Assembly (NCBI GenBank): GCA_029204225.1
Contig: CM055097.1
Span: 59,944,073-60,008,072 of the forward strand
DNA from: Diphasiastrum complanatum
Lineage: Eukaryota; Streptophyta; Lycopodiopsida; Lycopodiales; Lycopodiaceae
Direction of reading: 5' to 3'
DNA length: 64,000 nt
Below, one piece after another: positions 45,061 through 58,466 of this stretch. The position numbers were made by a program, and so were the translations under genes. Numbering within the stretch: position 1 is the first letter of the stretch; each line of letters opens with the position of its first letter. Under the pieces are notes generated by a model that saw only the letters and a list, made by a program, of their open reading frames with translations, was not told the DNA's origin and made no database searches.

Positions 45061-46385
45061 TTCTTGAAACCATCATGTGGACTAAAACATACCAAAGGAC
45101 CTTTGTTAGCTTATGAATCAGATAAAAGATAAGAGCTTCAGTACTATCCTACCCAAGGAATAGTCGAATTTACACCACCAGGATGCAAGAGAGAGTTACA
45201 AGACAACACTTAGTTCCTCTTGACAAAGCAAGACTGAAGCTCTTTAAAGCCTTTATTCACAATCCAACAAGGAAAGTACAGCTGAAAAGTAAAATACAGT
45301 ACTAGAAAGCACCATAAAGCATAACCACTTTCAAGACGTCCAGCTGATACCTGCCACCATCCCACAAAACAAAATCGCTCAAGTTAGTTTAGTGAGGAAG
45401 ACAAGTGTCATAGCTGAATGACAATTGTTATTCATATCCAAAAGAAGCTATACCACTTAACAGCTTTGAATAGCATTTTTGAACATAGTCCAGTCTTCCC
45501 AAACACATAGTGTTTTAGCAATAGGCCAAGCCGTTATATCATCATATCAAGGCGAGTGCCATATTGATCAGCTTACGGTCAATTGTTCTGTATCAGTTCG
45601 TTTTAATCAATCAGGAGTATGAAAATTTTAAACCGTTAAGAGTTTTATTTAGCCAAAAGACTTGGTGTGAACACGTGTGCAAGTATCAGAGCAAATCCAT
45701 GCTATACTGACACAAGTGACCCTTACTCCATTAGTATAAACTGTGATTCTTACGCATATCAATGTTGTCTAAGATCATAATATTGGAGTCCTTACTGTTA
45801 CTTTTAGTGACCAATTCTTATTTCAAGGTATTTTAGTTTGATTTGATGTGGTCTTATGTCGTTACTTGCTTTCGAACAAGGGAAGTAAAAAAGCGGAAAG
45901 AAAAACGGAAAGAGTGAATTTATGTAGAGTGAAGGTATATCATAGCCTTTATGGAGCTAAAACTACCATACTTACCGAAGTTGTGAAGAGTATATTTAAA
46001 CTCGAAAAGGGTACCTGAATAGTTGTAGACGTAGCTTCTTGAGAGGCAGCCATAGTAGTTTTTAAGCGACTGAGTTCTTACTCTTTTAGAACATAAGAAA
46101 GCCAAGAAACCGTGGAGTGAGCGTATTTCTTCGAAAAGTTATGTAGAAAGCACTTTACAAGACATCTTTTGACTATGTTAGTTAACTTACAATGCAGAGA
46201 TCCAGTTGGTTGCATACCTTTCAATAGTGAGTAGTCGGTTCAGGAAAAAACCAAGTAATATTCTGACGAAGCCGGAGCAATATAATGAAGCTACAACATG
46301 AGATATCATTATGAGATCACAAGATCTATGAACACTTGTAAAAAGAGCACATATGTAAGAGCTAGGCTTGAATGTGTCCATCCTT
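45061..46385. other. Intergenic stretch
   Basis: No supported gene; the frames at 45920-46105 and 46187-46381 have no motif. Confidence 0.4.
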
Positions 46386-46908
46386 CCATCGCTGGTTGGA
46401 GGAGGCTAATAAAATGAAGAATTCTATGAACAGATAGCATGAGTTCATGGTCCATCGCTGGACAGTTAGCCATACATGAATTTATAGTATTATCATTTGA
46501 AAAGGAGACCACTCTCCTGTCCATCGCTGGAATAGTAGGGTCTCTATGTGTAGATTTGGTAAGTAAATGTGAGTATCATGCCTATGCAATCCATTGTTGG
46601 ATAGAACATAGCACTATCGATAAACATTCATCTTATGGACGGTTTGCAGTGATCTGTCAATCGCTGGACAGTGCCCATTCAAATCATCAAAAGTGCATAA
46701 AGTATGTGCAGGAGTGAGGCAGCCCTCCATCTCTACTCTCTGAGCCATAAGGAGCAAGCAAAAGCATGAAAAATTCGTGGTTACATCATTACTATCACTT
46801 GCGATTTCCGAAAATTATCATATAACCACAACTGTCCATCGCTGCCTATTGAGGCAAGGTGGACGGTTTAATCAAGAATAAAAAAGTGACATTGTTGTCC
46901 ATCGTTGG
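46386..46908. repeat. Quasi-periodic array of a CCATCGCTGG hairpin motif
   Basis: The ten-base core CCATCGCTGG or a close variant starts at 46386, 46452, 46521, 46591 (CCATTGTTGG), 46658 (CAATCGCTGG), about 46726 (CCATCTCTAC, weak), 46836 (CCATCGCTGC) and 46899 (CCATCGTTGG). Spacing is 66, 69, 70, 67, 68, 110 and 63 bases. Most copies extend to a small hairpin, for example GTCCA-TCGC-TGGAC. The intervening sequences look unrelated to each other. It is not coding: the spacings are not multiples of three. Confidence 0.8.
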
Positions 46909-48143
<1,235 letters not shown>

Positions 48144-48551
48144 TAACTTTTGAACGGCAGTTCGGATTGAGATGATTACGGTGCCATTAGAAAGCCCTCA
48201 ACGAGAGCTTTTCAACGACATCCAAGATGACTCAGTTCCGAGATATGGTGAAGAAGTTATGGCCAGTCAAAGTTTTAATCGGTCAACACTTGGTCAACCT
48301 GATATCTCTTTCAAGCGTAGTTGACCAATTTGACCGAGACCCAGTTCCGAGCTACGGTGAAGAAGTTATGGCCAGTCAAAGTTTTGGTCGGTCAACACTT
48401 GGTCAACCCGATATCTCTTTCAAGCGTAGTTGACCAGTTTGACCCCCCGTAGCTCGGAACTGGGTCATGTTGGGTGTCGTTGAAAAGCTCTCGTCGAGGG
48501 CTTTCTATTGGCACTGTAATCGTCTCAATCCGAGCTGCCGTTCAAAAGTTA
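48144..48551. mobile_element. Foldback element F2
   Basis: Terminal inverted repeats of about 100 bases: left TAACTTTTGAACGGCAGTTC with GAAAGCCCTCAACGAGAGCT, right AGCTCTCGTCGAGGGCTTTC ending CCGTTCAAAAGTTA. The interior contains a tandem duplication of about 110 bases (about 48233-48342 and 48343-48445, with GAAGAAGTTATGGCCAGTCA in each). The arms are related to those of F1 at 42.4-43.0 kb. There is no ORF; the element is non-autonomous. Confidence 0.8.
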
Positions 48552-49826
48552 CACTATTTTTTTCTGAGTTGCATATAATACTACAGATAAAATGGCTTGT
48601 TTACGGGCTACCCGCGACGCAAAATTACAGTTTTTTTAAAAAGAAAAAAAAATCAATTTGAAGGAGCCATGTTACGTAAATTTCAAATTTGAGTGTTTTG
48701 ATTGGACCATGTGGAAGAAACTTTTGAGAAAAAAAATAAAAAGTATCTTTTTGAAAGGCCCCTTTTGTGCTCAAATTTTCTCTAATGTATGTCCACCTTC
48801 ATTTGCAGTTGATAGATTTCACGATACTTAATGGCTTAAAACATGGAATGGAAGATCTAGCATTATAGCAAGCATGAAATCTGACCTTATTGGTGGTTAT
48901 AGTCGCCAATAGCATCCAACAGAAAAATCAACATATAATCCAAAGGAAACGTGGCATTATTCTGTAATTGATGACTATAATTGATGACTACAGTGTGCTG
49001 TTGTAGAGCTTTGATGACTCTAACTCACTTCATATTGAACATCAGAAACTTGTTAGGTGAAAGTCTTGGAGGCTCTTTGGGCTATGCATTGGACCGATTT
49101 ACTGGTCTTCTCACTTAATTTGCATGTGGTTATGACCTGCTTTGATTCAATAAATTGAAGTTTGCAAGTTTATTCAGATTCTTTTTAGCCTTTGGGTTGT
49201 TAGACATGGACACCCATTTTAGGAAACCTAATTACTGTGTGTAGGAAATACAAAATATCTAATGGTCGTAAGTATGATCAGTACTGACTCTTGCTTCAGG
49301 GACTTGAGCAACAATCAGAATGGGGCTCAGGCAGCAAAATCGATTGGCAAGATCTTCAAGCTGATCAAAGGGGGAGGCTTTAGGAAGCAAAGCACCTCCT
49401 CTGACGTCCCTATGTGGGCTCCAACGCTTGCTGCTTACTTTCAATCTGCACAAAGGCGAGCAACTCGACCTCCTCAAATATCCAGATGGTCAAGAGAAAG
49501 CTGATCTCACACATAAACACATTTGAATTAGCCATGATTGATTGACATGCTTGAAATTCAGGGAGGAAACAGATGAGGAATGCAGGCAGTGGCGGCAAAG
49601 CTCTATCCTACGATCTGCAGTGGCACACACAGTTCAAGGGAGGAACTTCAACACTAGGTTTTTCAAATGCTGATTGAAATGCTTGAAATTCTGGGAGTAA
49701 ACAGATGAGGAATGCAGGCGTTGATAGACAATTATTGTGGAAGACTATTTGCTCAATCCAAAGAAATGATTTAGTTGATGTGAGAGAAGACAAGCCAACT
49801 TTGGAACACCATAGACAATGAGGAGA
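48552..49826. other. Intergenic stretch with a direct repeat
   Basis: No gene that I recognise; an 80-codon frame at 49262-49504 has no known motif. A block containing ATGCTTGAAATTC and CAGATGAGGAATGCAGGC occurs at about 49547-49592 and again at about 49680-49722. Confidence 0.45.
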
Positions 49827-50090
49827 TCGAGAGGGTGCTGCATGCAGCGACAACGAGGAGATCCAGAAAGGAAACAAATTGTATAGAGTGACAAACCTGA
49901 TAGAGAAACAATAGAGAACTTCAAATTTCACACTCCAAACGTCAAACTGTCACGCTCCCAATTCATTTGAGATTCTTGAAGAAGTAGAAAATGAAAACAC
50001 TATGTTTTTTAAATAATCAATAAATTACCGCATGTCAAGCAAACGAAAATCGTAAATGACTCAAAATATATATAAAAATATTTAAAGAAA
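49827..50090. repeat. Direct repeat flanking the AVT pseudogene, left copy
   Basis: The stretch from GAGAGGGTGCTGCATGCAGC to AATGACTCAAAATATATATA matches 63745-64000 over its whole length with scattered differences and a small insertion (ATTCAATTC) in the right copy. It lies just upstream of the AVT-like pseudogene. It could be an LTR of an element that contains the pseudogene, or one end of a segmental duplication. Confidence 0.85.
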
Positions 50091-50294
50091 AAAAAATCTC
50101 AAGCACATAAAAAGCAAACATGATTACGATAAGCCCCTGCCTACGGCAAGGCCAAAAAGACTCCCGGGGTCCAACGCCGGCGCTGGACCCTGGAGGCATT
50201 TGTTTATTGAGTTTTTTCTGTCACTTTTTTCGTGAGGTTATCTGGGATTGCTTGAGGTGCTTTGTCGCTTGGATCTTTGAAGCGATTCAGAACA

Positions 50295-50904
50295 ATGGAT
50301 CTTGTAAGGACCAACAGCGTTGCGAAAGAATTCAAAGTTGGATTGAAAGATATCCAACGATGGTGTTCGTCAGCGGAACCGAGAATCACACGGTTACAGA
50401 GAAGTCACCCCTCCTGCCTCAACCGAGAATCACACGGTTAAGGAGAAGTCACCGCCTCAAGCAGATCCACGACCAAAACAAGCGTACCCTCTGTCTTCAA
50501 TGAAGAAAACATTTGGAAACATCGTCATAAGGGTTGTGGGAGCAGGCGTGCTGGGCCTCCCTTATACTTTCATGCGCACAGGCTGGCTCACATGATCGCT
50601 GGTTTTGGTAATCATTGGCTATGCTTGATATTATTGCTTGATGCTTTTGGTTAGAACAAGAAAGAAGCTAGACACAGAAGGCAGGGTAGGCATCGCCACC
50701 TTCAGCGACCTGGGCTTTCAATGCATATGGCAAGGTTGGACTGGCAGTGGTGGATTTCACAATGGTTCTGTCACATGGAGGTTTCTGTGTGGGCTATCTC
50801 ATCTTTATTGGAGAAAAAATTTAGCATCAAGATTATCAAGTTTTGACGGTCAATCACCCAAAAAGTCCCCTGGCGTAGAATATACAGGGCGTGGGTTGGA
50901 TGAG
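50295..50904 (+). pseudogene. AVT3-like vacuolar amino-acid transporter, 5' half
   Basis: From ATG 50295 there is a short hydrophilic N-terminus, then after a 44-base tandem duplication (50378-50465) the frame beginning MKKTFGNIV at 50500 shows VGAGVLGLPYTFMRTGWL, the first transmembrane helix of the amino-acid/auxin permease family (Aa_trans), and CLMLLVRTRKKLDTEG and IATFSDLGFQ, as in plant AVT3/ANT1-type tonoplast transporters. Two TGA stops (near 50594 and 50628) and a frameshift near 50760 follow, after which VLSHGGFCVGYLIFIGEK is seen in another frame. In Arabidopsis this family is intronless, and this copy also shows no introns. The gene is cut at 50904 by an LTR; the 3' half resumes at 63129. 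Confidence 0.85.
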
Positions 50905-51745
50905 TGTAGCACAGGCATCCCAAAGGGAGCCGGGAACCACGACTTAGCTTCCCAGCCTTCAACTCTTGACATGCAAACCCACTTGACATACAAGCAGCCA
51001 ACTCGCCAACAACGATCAGACTTAACCAACTTGAAGTTCCGAAAACCAACATTGAGATCCAACCTGGCGCCATGCCAGATCGGGGGTCCCGACGTGGGTG
51101 ACTTCCCTCCAAGCAAGCCGCCCGACATACATTAAACTTAACCAACTCGAAACTTCGTCACAAACGAGTAACATCCATTCCAAGCAAGCGGTTTGACTTA
51201 CATCAGACTTAACCAACTGAAAGCTTCGTCACGAGCGCTGGAAGCCAACCTGGCGCCACGCCCGACTGGACAGCCATAAACAGGTAACATCCACCCAAGC
51301 AAGCCATCCGACTCAGCCGACAGGTTAGAGCCCGTTCCCCAAGAGCTAAACCCATTCACGTTCATGCAAGGCACACTCAGAACCACAAGCCGCGACAGAT
51401 ATGGAAACAACCAGTTCCTGGACCAAATGGTCCCGACAGCATACTGCTGGCGCCACGGACCGAATGGTCCCGACGGCATACCGCCGGCGTCCCGGGATAT
51501 GACCCTCAGCTATGTGCCAAGTTAAAAATTTTGAAAGCGGCCTTACAACTGGCGCTTTTACCGAACACTGAAACCCAGAAGGTAATCAGAGTCAGTTTGA
51601 GAAAAATCCCACTTTATTGATAAATCTGAGAAGGTTACATTTCAAGTGTGTGACCGACCCTAGTCTCCGGGGCGCTAGCATGCCAAGGCGAGAGCCATGA
51701 CAACATTCCAGCAAGGGAGGCTGAGACTTGGTTGGAGCTCGCCCT
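50905..51745 (-). repeat. LTR C, part 1
   Basis: Minus-strand LTR sequence from its 3' terminus (TGTAGCACAGG at 50905) up to GAGCTCGCCCT (51745). The missing remainder of the same LTR is found at 62770-63128, on the other side of element A. The 5 bases before it (ATGAG) and those after part 2 (ATCAG) may be a target-site duplication with one change. No internal region of C exists, so C was a solo LTR, or nearly so. Confidence 0.8.
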
Positions 51746-52986
51746 AGCGCAGGCATCCCAAAGGGAGCCGGGAACCACGACTTAGCTTCCCAGCCTTCAA
51801 CTCTTGCCATCCAAACCCACTTGACATACAAGCAGCCAACTCGCCAACAACGATTAGACTTAACCAACTTGAAGTTCCGAAAACCAACATTTGAGATCCA
51901 ACCTGGCGCCATGCCAGATCGGGGGTCCCGATGTGGGTGACTCCCCTCCAAGCAAGTCGCCAGACATACATCAAACTTAACCAACTCGAAGCTTCGTTAC
52001 AAACGAGTAACATCCATTCAAGCAAGCGGTCTGACTTACATCAGACTTAACCAACTGAAAGCTTCGTCACGAGCGCTGGAAGCCAACCTGGCGCCATGCC
52101 AGACTGGACAGCCATAAACAGGTAACATCCACCCAAGCAAGCCATCCCACTCAGCCGACAGGTTAGAGCCCGTTCCCCAAGAGCTTAACCCATTCACGTT
52201 CATGCAAGGAACACTCAGAACCACAAGCCGCGATAAATATGGAAACAACCAGTTCCTGGACTAAATGGTCCCGACAACATACCGCTGGCGCCACGGACCG
52301 AATGGTCCCGACGGCATACCGCTGGCGTCCCGGGATACGACCCTCAGCTATGTGCCAAGTTAAAAATTTTGAAAGCGGCCTTACAAATGGCGCTTTTACC
52401 GAACACTGAAACCCAGAAGGTAATCAGAGTCAGTTTGAAGAAAATCCCACTTTATTGATAAATCTAAGAAGGTTACATTTCAAGTGTGTGACCGACCCTA
52501 GTCTCCAGGGCGCTAGCATGCCAAGGCGAGAGCCATGACAACATTCCAGCAAGGGAGGCTGAGACTTGGTTGGAGCTCGCCCTGAGTGCAACCCGCACTC
52601 CCCTATAGTATTGGTGTGATTCGGCACCCCCCCTCATACCAAGCACTCTACCCAAGCTGCTAAAGCACGTTTTTCTCTCTCTAGGATTTTTTCTTTCTAG
52701 AAAGTCATTTTCTCTCTCTAGATTTTATTGATCCCCAGGCTTCCTTTAATCATGCCTAGATCGTGTGAGGTGATTGCACATCGATCTGAGCTCTCTGGAC
52801 TTCGCTAGAACCGATCAAAGATTTTCAGCCATAGGAACTTGGCGCCAGCTGGATTCTGGTCACAGTGGCGCCGGGAGCGGCGCCAGCACCGTTGGCGCCG
52901 GGAGCAGCAGGGGCGCTGCTGGCGCCGGGGACATAGCTGGCGCCGACGGCGCCGGAAGTAAAGCTTGTAAAGGTAGCTTTACAACA
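51746..52986 (-). repeat. 3' LTR of element A
   Basis: Runs, in plus coordinates, from AGCGCAGGCATCCC to GGTAGCTTTACAACA. It contains the largest GGCGCC cluster of the window (about 52863-52960). The polypurine tract abuts at 52987-52999 (reverse complement of AAGGTGGGGTGGA). Confidence 0.9.
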
Positions 52987-54638
52987 TCCACCCCACCTTT
53001 ATAAAATCTGATGTCCTCATCAGATGTCAGATTAAAGTAAAGGTGTCTCCCAATTAAAATAACTATACATTTAAGCTACTTGGCACAGTACTCAATTTAC
53101 TGGCCACTTTTTATGAACATTGAAGCTGGCACACCACAAGTCGAAGGCTCAGCTCTTTGTACTGAAAAATTACATAACTTGAAAATATATCTTTGTCTGG
53201 GAAAAGCGTAGATTTGATATCGCTTTCGTAAAACTCGAGAACCTTATTACCTGGTGACAGAGGCCTTTCTTTGAAATGTTCGCCCCTGTCGCTTCTGACT
53301 TTTGACTTTGGAACTCCTTTGAGCTCCTGATTTGTCCTTGATGCACTTTGTGTTGAGCTCCCTGAGCTCCAGGTTTGTTCAGTTCCGCACAGGTATCAAG
53401 GCTCCCTGAGCCGAAGGATTTATCGTTTGATTGTCCACTTTATGGTCCACTCCGTGCCTTGTTGCTTCTGCACCTTGATTTCTCTCCTTGTCTAAGCCTG
53501 ATCTTGATACTTTTCCATCTTGGCTCTTTAAGGTAGGCAAAGATTGAGTACTCCGCAATGCACCTCTCACTTAGCTTGAAGTAGCTCTTTGAATCAGCCC
53601 AAATGTAACCATTGACCTCGTGGAAAGCCAAAGGGTCGCACCAGTTTGATCCGCATCCGAACTATCTCTTCGCGTTTGTTTGAAGGACCATGTCCGTCGC
53701 GCAAAACTTGACTTTCACAATTCCATCACTGGTTAGTTGTCTCACAGTCAAAACAAGAAGTGTACATCGAGCTTGGCTTCAAGTAGCTCTCTTTGAATCA
53801 GAAACATGCACCCAGAGTTTGCACTAATCCGATCTCAACGCGAACTGTCCCTTAGCGTCCGTTCGAAATACCAAGTCTCTCATGCAAGACTCAACTTTCA
53901 CAGTTCCTTCATTGATCAGCTGCCTTACAAGTAACACAAGCCAGCGTACTCATATGTTTCCTCATCATTGCTGGTCCAGAGAAAGCCTATAACAAACTTT
54001 CCTTTCCACAACAAAAACTTGTCAACTTATTAGGTCCAAAGTTCGCCAGTCTCCTCGTGTGAGTATGGCTAGGTCACCTTGAATTTGCCCCCATTTTGAT
54101 CAACTTTCATTCAAAATTTGCCCCAAGAGAGAGATGTGTGTGATAGTTCCCCCTCCACTTAATAAATCAGCTGATCGGACTAAGAGTAGAGTTCTTCGGA
54201 CAAAAAGCCTTTCCAACACTTTGCTTCCCATCTGCTAGGATTATGGCTCGATCCAACTTCTTGCCAATCTCTGAAGGGGATCCTAGTCCTTTCCCCTTTG
54301 AGGAAAAACCCAACTGATACTGGATATCACCCATGCTCAGTGAGTTCCAGTTCCGAAGGTGGCCGTCCCAAAATGAAGACCAACTGCTATAGAAGATCTC
54401 CCCTGAAATTGCCCTTTCCAACTTTTGACTTCCTGCTTGCGTCTGGTGGGGGTTGTCGCAAATGAAACTAACCCAAGAAACAGGCTAGCCATCCATCCTT
54501 TGCAAAAATTGAGTCATTTCGTTGTCGTTCACGTGCCAGTCCTTGAACTGCAAATCCGCCGCACAGATTCTGGATATCGCCCATGTTCAGTGAGTTTCAG
54601 TTCCGAAGGTGGCCGTCCCAAAATGAAGACCAACTGCT

Positions 54639-55878
54639 TGTTGTAAAGCTACCTTTACAAGCTTTACTTCCGGCGCCATCGGCGCCAGCTATGTCCCCGG
54701 CGCCAGCAGCGCCCCTGCTGCTCCCGGCGCCGGCGCATCTCCCGGCGCCACTGTGACCAGAATCCAGCCGGCGCCAAGTTCCTATGGCTGAAAATCTTTG
54801 ATCGGTTCTAGCGAAGTCCTGAGAGCTCAGATCGATGTGCAATCACCTCACACGATCTAGGCATGATTAAAGGAAGCCTGGGGATCAATAAAATCTAGAG
54901 AGATAAAATGACTTTCTAGAAAGAGAAAATCCTAGAGAGAGAAAAACGTGCTTTACCAGCTTGGGTAGAGTGCTTGGTATGAGGGAGGGTGCCGAATCAC
55001 ACCAATACTATAGGGGAGTGCGGGTTGCGACTCAGGGCGAGCTCCAACCAAGTCTCAGCCTCCCTTGCTGGAATGTTGTCACGGCTCTCGCCTTGGCATG
55101 CTAGCGCCCCGGAGACTAGGGTCGGTCACACACTTGAAATGTAACTTTCTCAGATTTATCAATAAAGTGGGATTTTTTTTCTCAAACTGACTCTGATTAC
55201 CTTCTGGGTTTCAGTGTTCGGTAAAAGCGCTATTTGTAAGGCCGCTTTCAAAATTTTAAACTTGGCACATAGCTGAGGGTCGTATCCTGGGACGCCAGCG
55301 GTATGCCGTCGGGACCATTCGGTCCCTGGCGCCAGCGGTATGCTGTCGGGACCATTTGGTCCAGGATCTGGTTGTTCCCCATATCTGTCGCGGCTTGTGG
55401 TTCTGAGTGTTCCTTGCATGAACGTGAATGGGTTAAGCTCTTGGGGAACGGGCTCTAACCTATCGGCTGAGTTGGATGGCTTGCTTGGGTGGATGTTACC
55501 TGTTTATGGCTGTCCAGTCTGGCGTGGCGCCATGTTGGCTTCCAGCGCTCGTGACGAAGCTTTCAGTTGGTTAAGTCTGATGTAAGTCAAACCGCTTGCT
55601 TGGAATGGATGTTACTCGTTTGTAACGAAGCTTCGAGTTGGTTAAGTTTGATGTATGTCGGGCGGCTTGCTTGGAGGGAAGTCACCCACGTCGGGACCCC
55701 CGATCTGGCATGGCGCCAGGTTGGATCTCAATGTTGGTTTTCGGATCTTCAAGATGGTTAAGTCTGATCGTTGTTGGCGAGTTGGCTGCTTGTATGTCAA
55801 GTGGGTTTGGATGGCAAGAGTTGAAGGCTGGGAAGCTAAGTCGTGGTTCCCGGCTCCCTTTGGGATGCCTGCGCTACA
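54639..55878 (+). repeat. 5' LTR of element B
   Basis: 1240 bp, beginning TGTTGTAAAGCTACCTTTAC and ending TGCCTGCGCTACA. Its GGCGCC cluster (about 54670-54775) differs in unit number from that of the 3' LTR. Confidence 0.93.
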
Positions 55879-55880
55879 TG

Positions 55881-55893
55881 TGGTATCAGAGCC
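55881..55893 (+). promoter_or_regulatory. Primer-binding site of element B
   Basis: TGGTATCAGAGCC, complementary to initiator tRNA-Met, two bases after the 5' LTR. Confidence 0.95.
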
Positions 55894-55959
55894 GACTGGC
55901 CGGTCAACTATGCGGATCTCACGGAAATGGCCACGGTTTGGGGTTCATCAAGACAACTG

Positions 55960-56360
55960 TTGTGCGAGGTGATGCGCACAGTGTAAGCACGGGTGCGTCC
56001 ACGGTCGGGGTGGTCGGCAGAACGGGGGACTTGATGAGTCAAGGTGCTGCCCTTGAGGTGTAAGCACGGTCAGTTCTCGCGGTTTGGGCCTAGCGTTGTC
56101 TGCACATAGGACGGATGAGGCAAAGTGCTGCCTAGGGAGGTGAAAGCACGGTCTGTACCTTGTGGGGTGCGGGGCGACATATTCGAACTGTACGGGTTAA
56201 CCATTGATACAGAGATGCTGCTCGAATTCGGGTGTAAAGCACGGGTGGTTAGCTGCCGGTGCGGGATAGCTGCCGATCGTTTAGCTATAAGGGCTATCGA
56301 CCAAAAAGTGGTGGGGCGTGACTGAGGCAATGTGCTGCTTAATGGTGAAAGCACGGATAG
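55960..56360 (+). repeat. Imperfect internal repeats with GTGAAAGCACGG core
   Basis: GTGTAAGCACGG or GTGAAAGCACGG, mostly preceded by a GTGCTGCC-like box, occurs about five times (near 55981, 56058, 56140, 56232, 56345). These lie just after the primer-binding site, where a packaging signal would be expected; that role is inferred. Confidence 0.7.
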
Positions 56361-56628
56361 TTGGAGGGGTGTCCTATGTGGGCTGATTCCGTGATCGATT
56401 TGTATGGGCGCGGCTAGGCAAAGGTCCGTTGGCAGGACCATCTCAAAGGGGGACCTTGTCTTTGTTACTTGTTAGTAAACCTGCCTGAGTGTCTTACTTG
56501 TACGTATTCGTGGTGAGTCTTAGTACTCGTGCTTTGCCTGGTTTGCATGATTGCTTGTGATACAAGGAGCTGATGGCTCGAGAAGGAACCTTTTCTTTTG
56601 AAGGCTGATACCATCAAACAAAGAGGAC

Positions 56629-57125
56629 TACAGAATCTGTGGGGCGGATTTGCAGTTCAAGTACTCACACGTGAACGACAACGAAACGACTCAATGTTTG
56701 CAAAGGATGGATGGCTAGCCTGTTTCTTGGGTTAGTTTCATTTGCGACAACGCCCACCAGACGCAAGCAGGAAGTCAAAAGTTGAAAAGGGCCATTTCAG
56801 GGGAGATCTTCTATGGAGCAGTTGGTCTTCATTTTGGGACGGCCACCTTCGGAACTGAAACTCACTGAGCATAGGCGATATCCAGAATCTGTGCGGCGGA
56901 TTTGCAGTTCAAGCACTCGCACGTGAACGACAACGAAATGACTCAATTTTTGCAAAGGATGGATGGCTAGCCTGTTTCTTGGATTAGTTTCATTTGCGAC
57001 AACGCCCACCAGACGCAAGCAGGAAGTCAAAAGTTGGAAAGGGCAATTTCAGGGGAGATCTTCTATAGCAGTTGTCTTCATTTTAGGACGGCCACCTTCG
57101 GAACTGAAACTCACTGAGCATGGGT
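56629..57125 (+). repeat. Tandem duplication of about 250 bp in element B
   Basis: The block starting ATCTGTGGGGCGGATTTGCA at 56634 recurs at 56887 (ATCTGTGCGGCGGATTTGCA) and both continue through GGATGGATGGCTAGCCTGTT to GAAACTCACTGAGCAT. Element A has the same pair, split by the B insertion (54425-54640 and 59715-59910). Confidence 0.9.
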
Positions 57126-58452
57126 GATATCCAGTATCAGTTGGGTTTTTCCTCAAAGGGGAAAGGACTAGGATCCCCTTCAGAGATTGGCAAGAAGTTG
57201 GATCGAGCCATAATCCTAGCAGATGGGAAGCAAAGTGTTGGAAAGGCTTTTTGTCCGAAGAACTCTACTCTAAGTCCGATCAGCTGATTTATTAAGTGGA
57301 GGGGAACTATCACACACACCTCTCTCTTGGGGCAAATTTTGAATGAAAGTTGATCAAAGTGGGGGCAAATTCAAAGTGACCTAGCCATACTCACACGAGG
57401 AGACTGGCGAACTTTGGACCTAATAAGTTGACAAGTTTTTGTTGTGGAAAGGAAAGTTTGTTATAGGCTTTCTCTGGACCAGCAATGATGAGAAAACATA
57501 TGAGTACGCTGGCTTGTGTTACGTGTAAGGCAGCTGATCACTGAAGGAACTATGAAAGTTGAGTCTTGCATGAGAGACTTGGTATTTCGAACGGACGCTA
57601 AGGGACAGTTCGCGTTGAGATCGGATGAGTGCAAACTCTCGGTGCATGTTTCTGATTCAAAGAGAGCTACTTGAAGCCAAGCTCGATGTACACTTCTTGT
57701 TTTGACTGTGAGGCAACTCACCAGTGATGGAATTGTGAAAGTCAAGTTTTGCGCGACGGACATGGTGCTTCAAACAAACGCGAAGAGATAGTTCGGATGC
57801 GGATCAAACTGGTGCGACCCTTTGGCTTTCCACGAGGTCAATGGTTACATTTGGGCTGATTCAAAGAGCTACTTCAAGCTAAGTGAAAGGTGCATTGCGG
57901 AGTACTCAATCTTTGCCTACCTTAAAGAGCCAAGATGGAAAAGTATCAAGATCAGTCTTGGACAAGGAGAGAAATCAAGGTGCAGAAGCAACAAGGCACG
58001 GAGTGGACCATAAAGTGGGCAATCAAACGATAAATCCTTCGGCTCAGGGAGCCTTGATACCTGCGCGGAACTGAACAAATCTGGAGCTCATGGAGCTCAA
58101 CACAAAGTGCATCAAGGACAAATCAGGAGCTCAAAGGAGTTCCAAAGTCGAAAGTCAGAAGCGACAGGGGCGAACATTTCAAAGAAACGCCTCTGTCACC
58201 AGTTAATAAGGTTCTCGGGTTTTACGAAAGCGATATCAAATCTACGCTTTTCCCAGACAAAGATATATTTTCAAGTTATGTAATTTTTCAGTACAAAGAG
58301 CTGAGCCTCCGACTTGTGGTGTGCTAGCTTCAATGTTAATAAAAAGTGGCCAGTAAATTAAGTATTGTGCCAAGTAGCTTAAATGTATAGTTATTTTAAT
58401 TGGGAGACACCTTTAGTTTAATCTGACATCTGATGAGGACATCAGATTTTAT

Positions 58453-58466
58453 AAAGGTGGGGTGGA
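58453..58466 (+). promoter_or_regulatory. Polypurine tract of element B
   Basis: AAAGGTGGGGTGGA immediately precedes the 3' LTR, as required for plus-strand priming. Confidence 0.85.

Noticed and set aside
46386-46908. CRISPR array
   Set aside because: The periodic motif is only 10-14 bases and degenerate, the context is a plant nuclear genome and no cas genes exist. It is listed as a repeat array instead.
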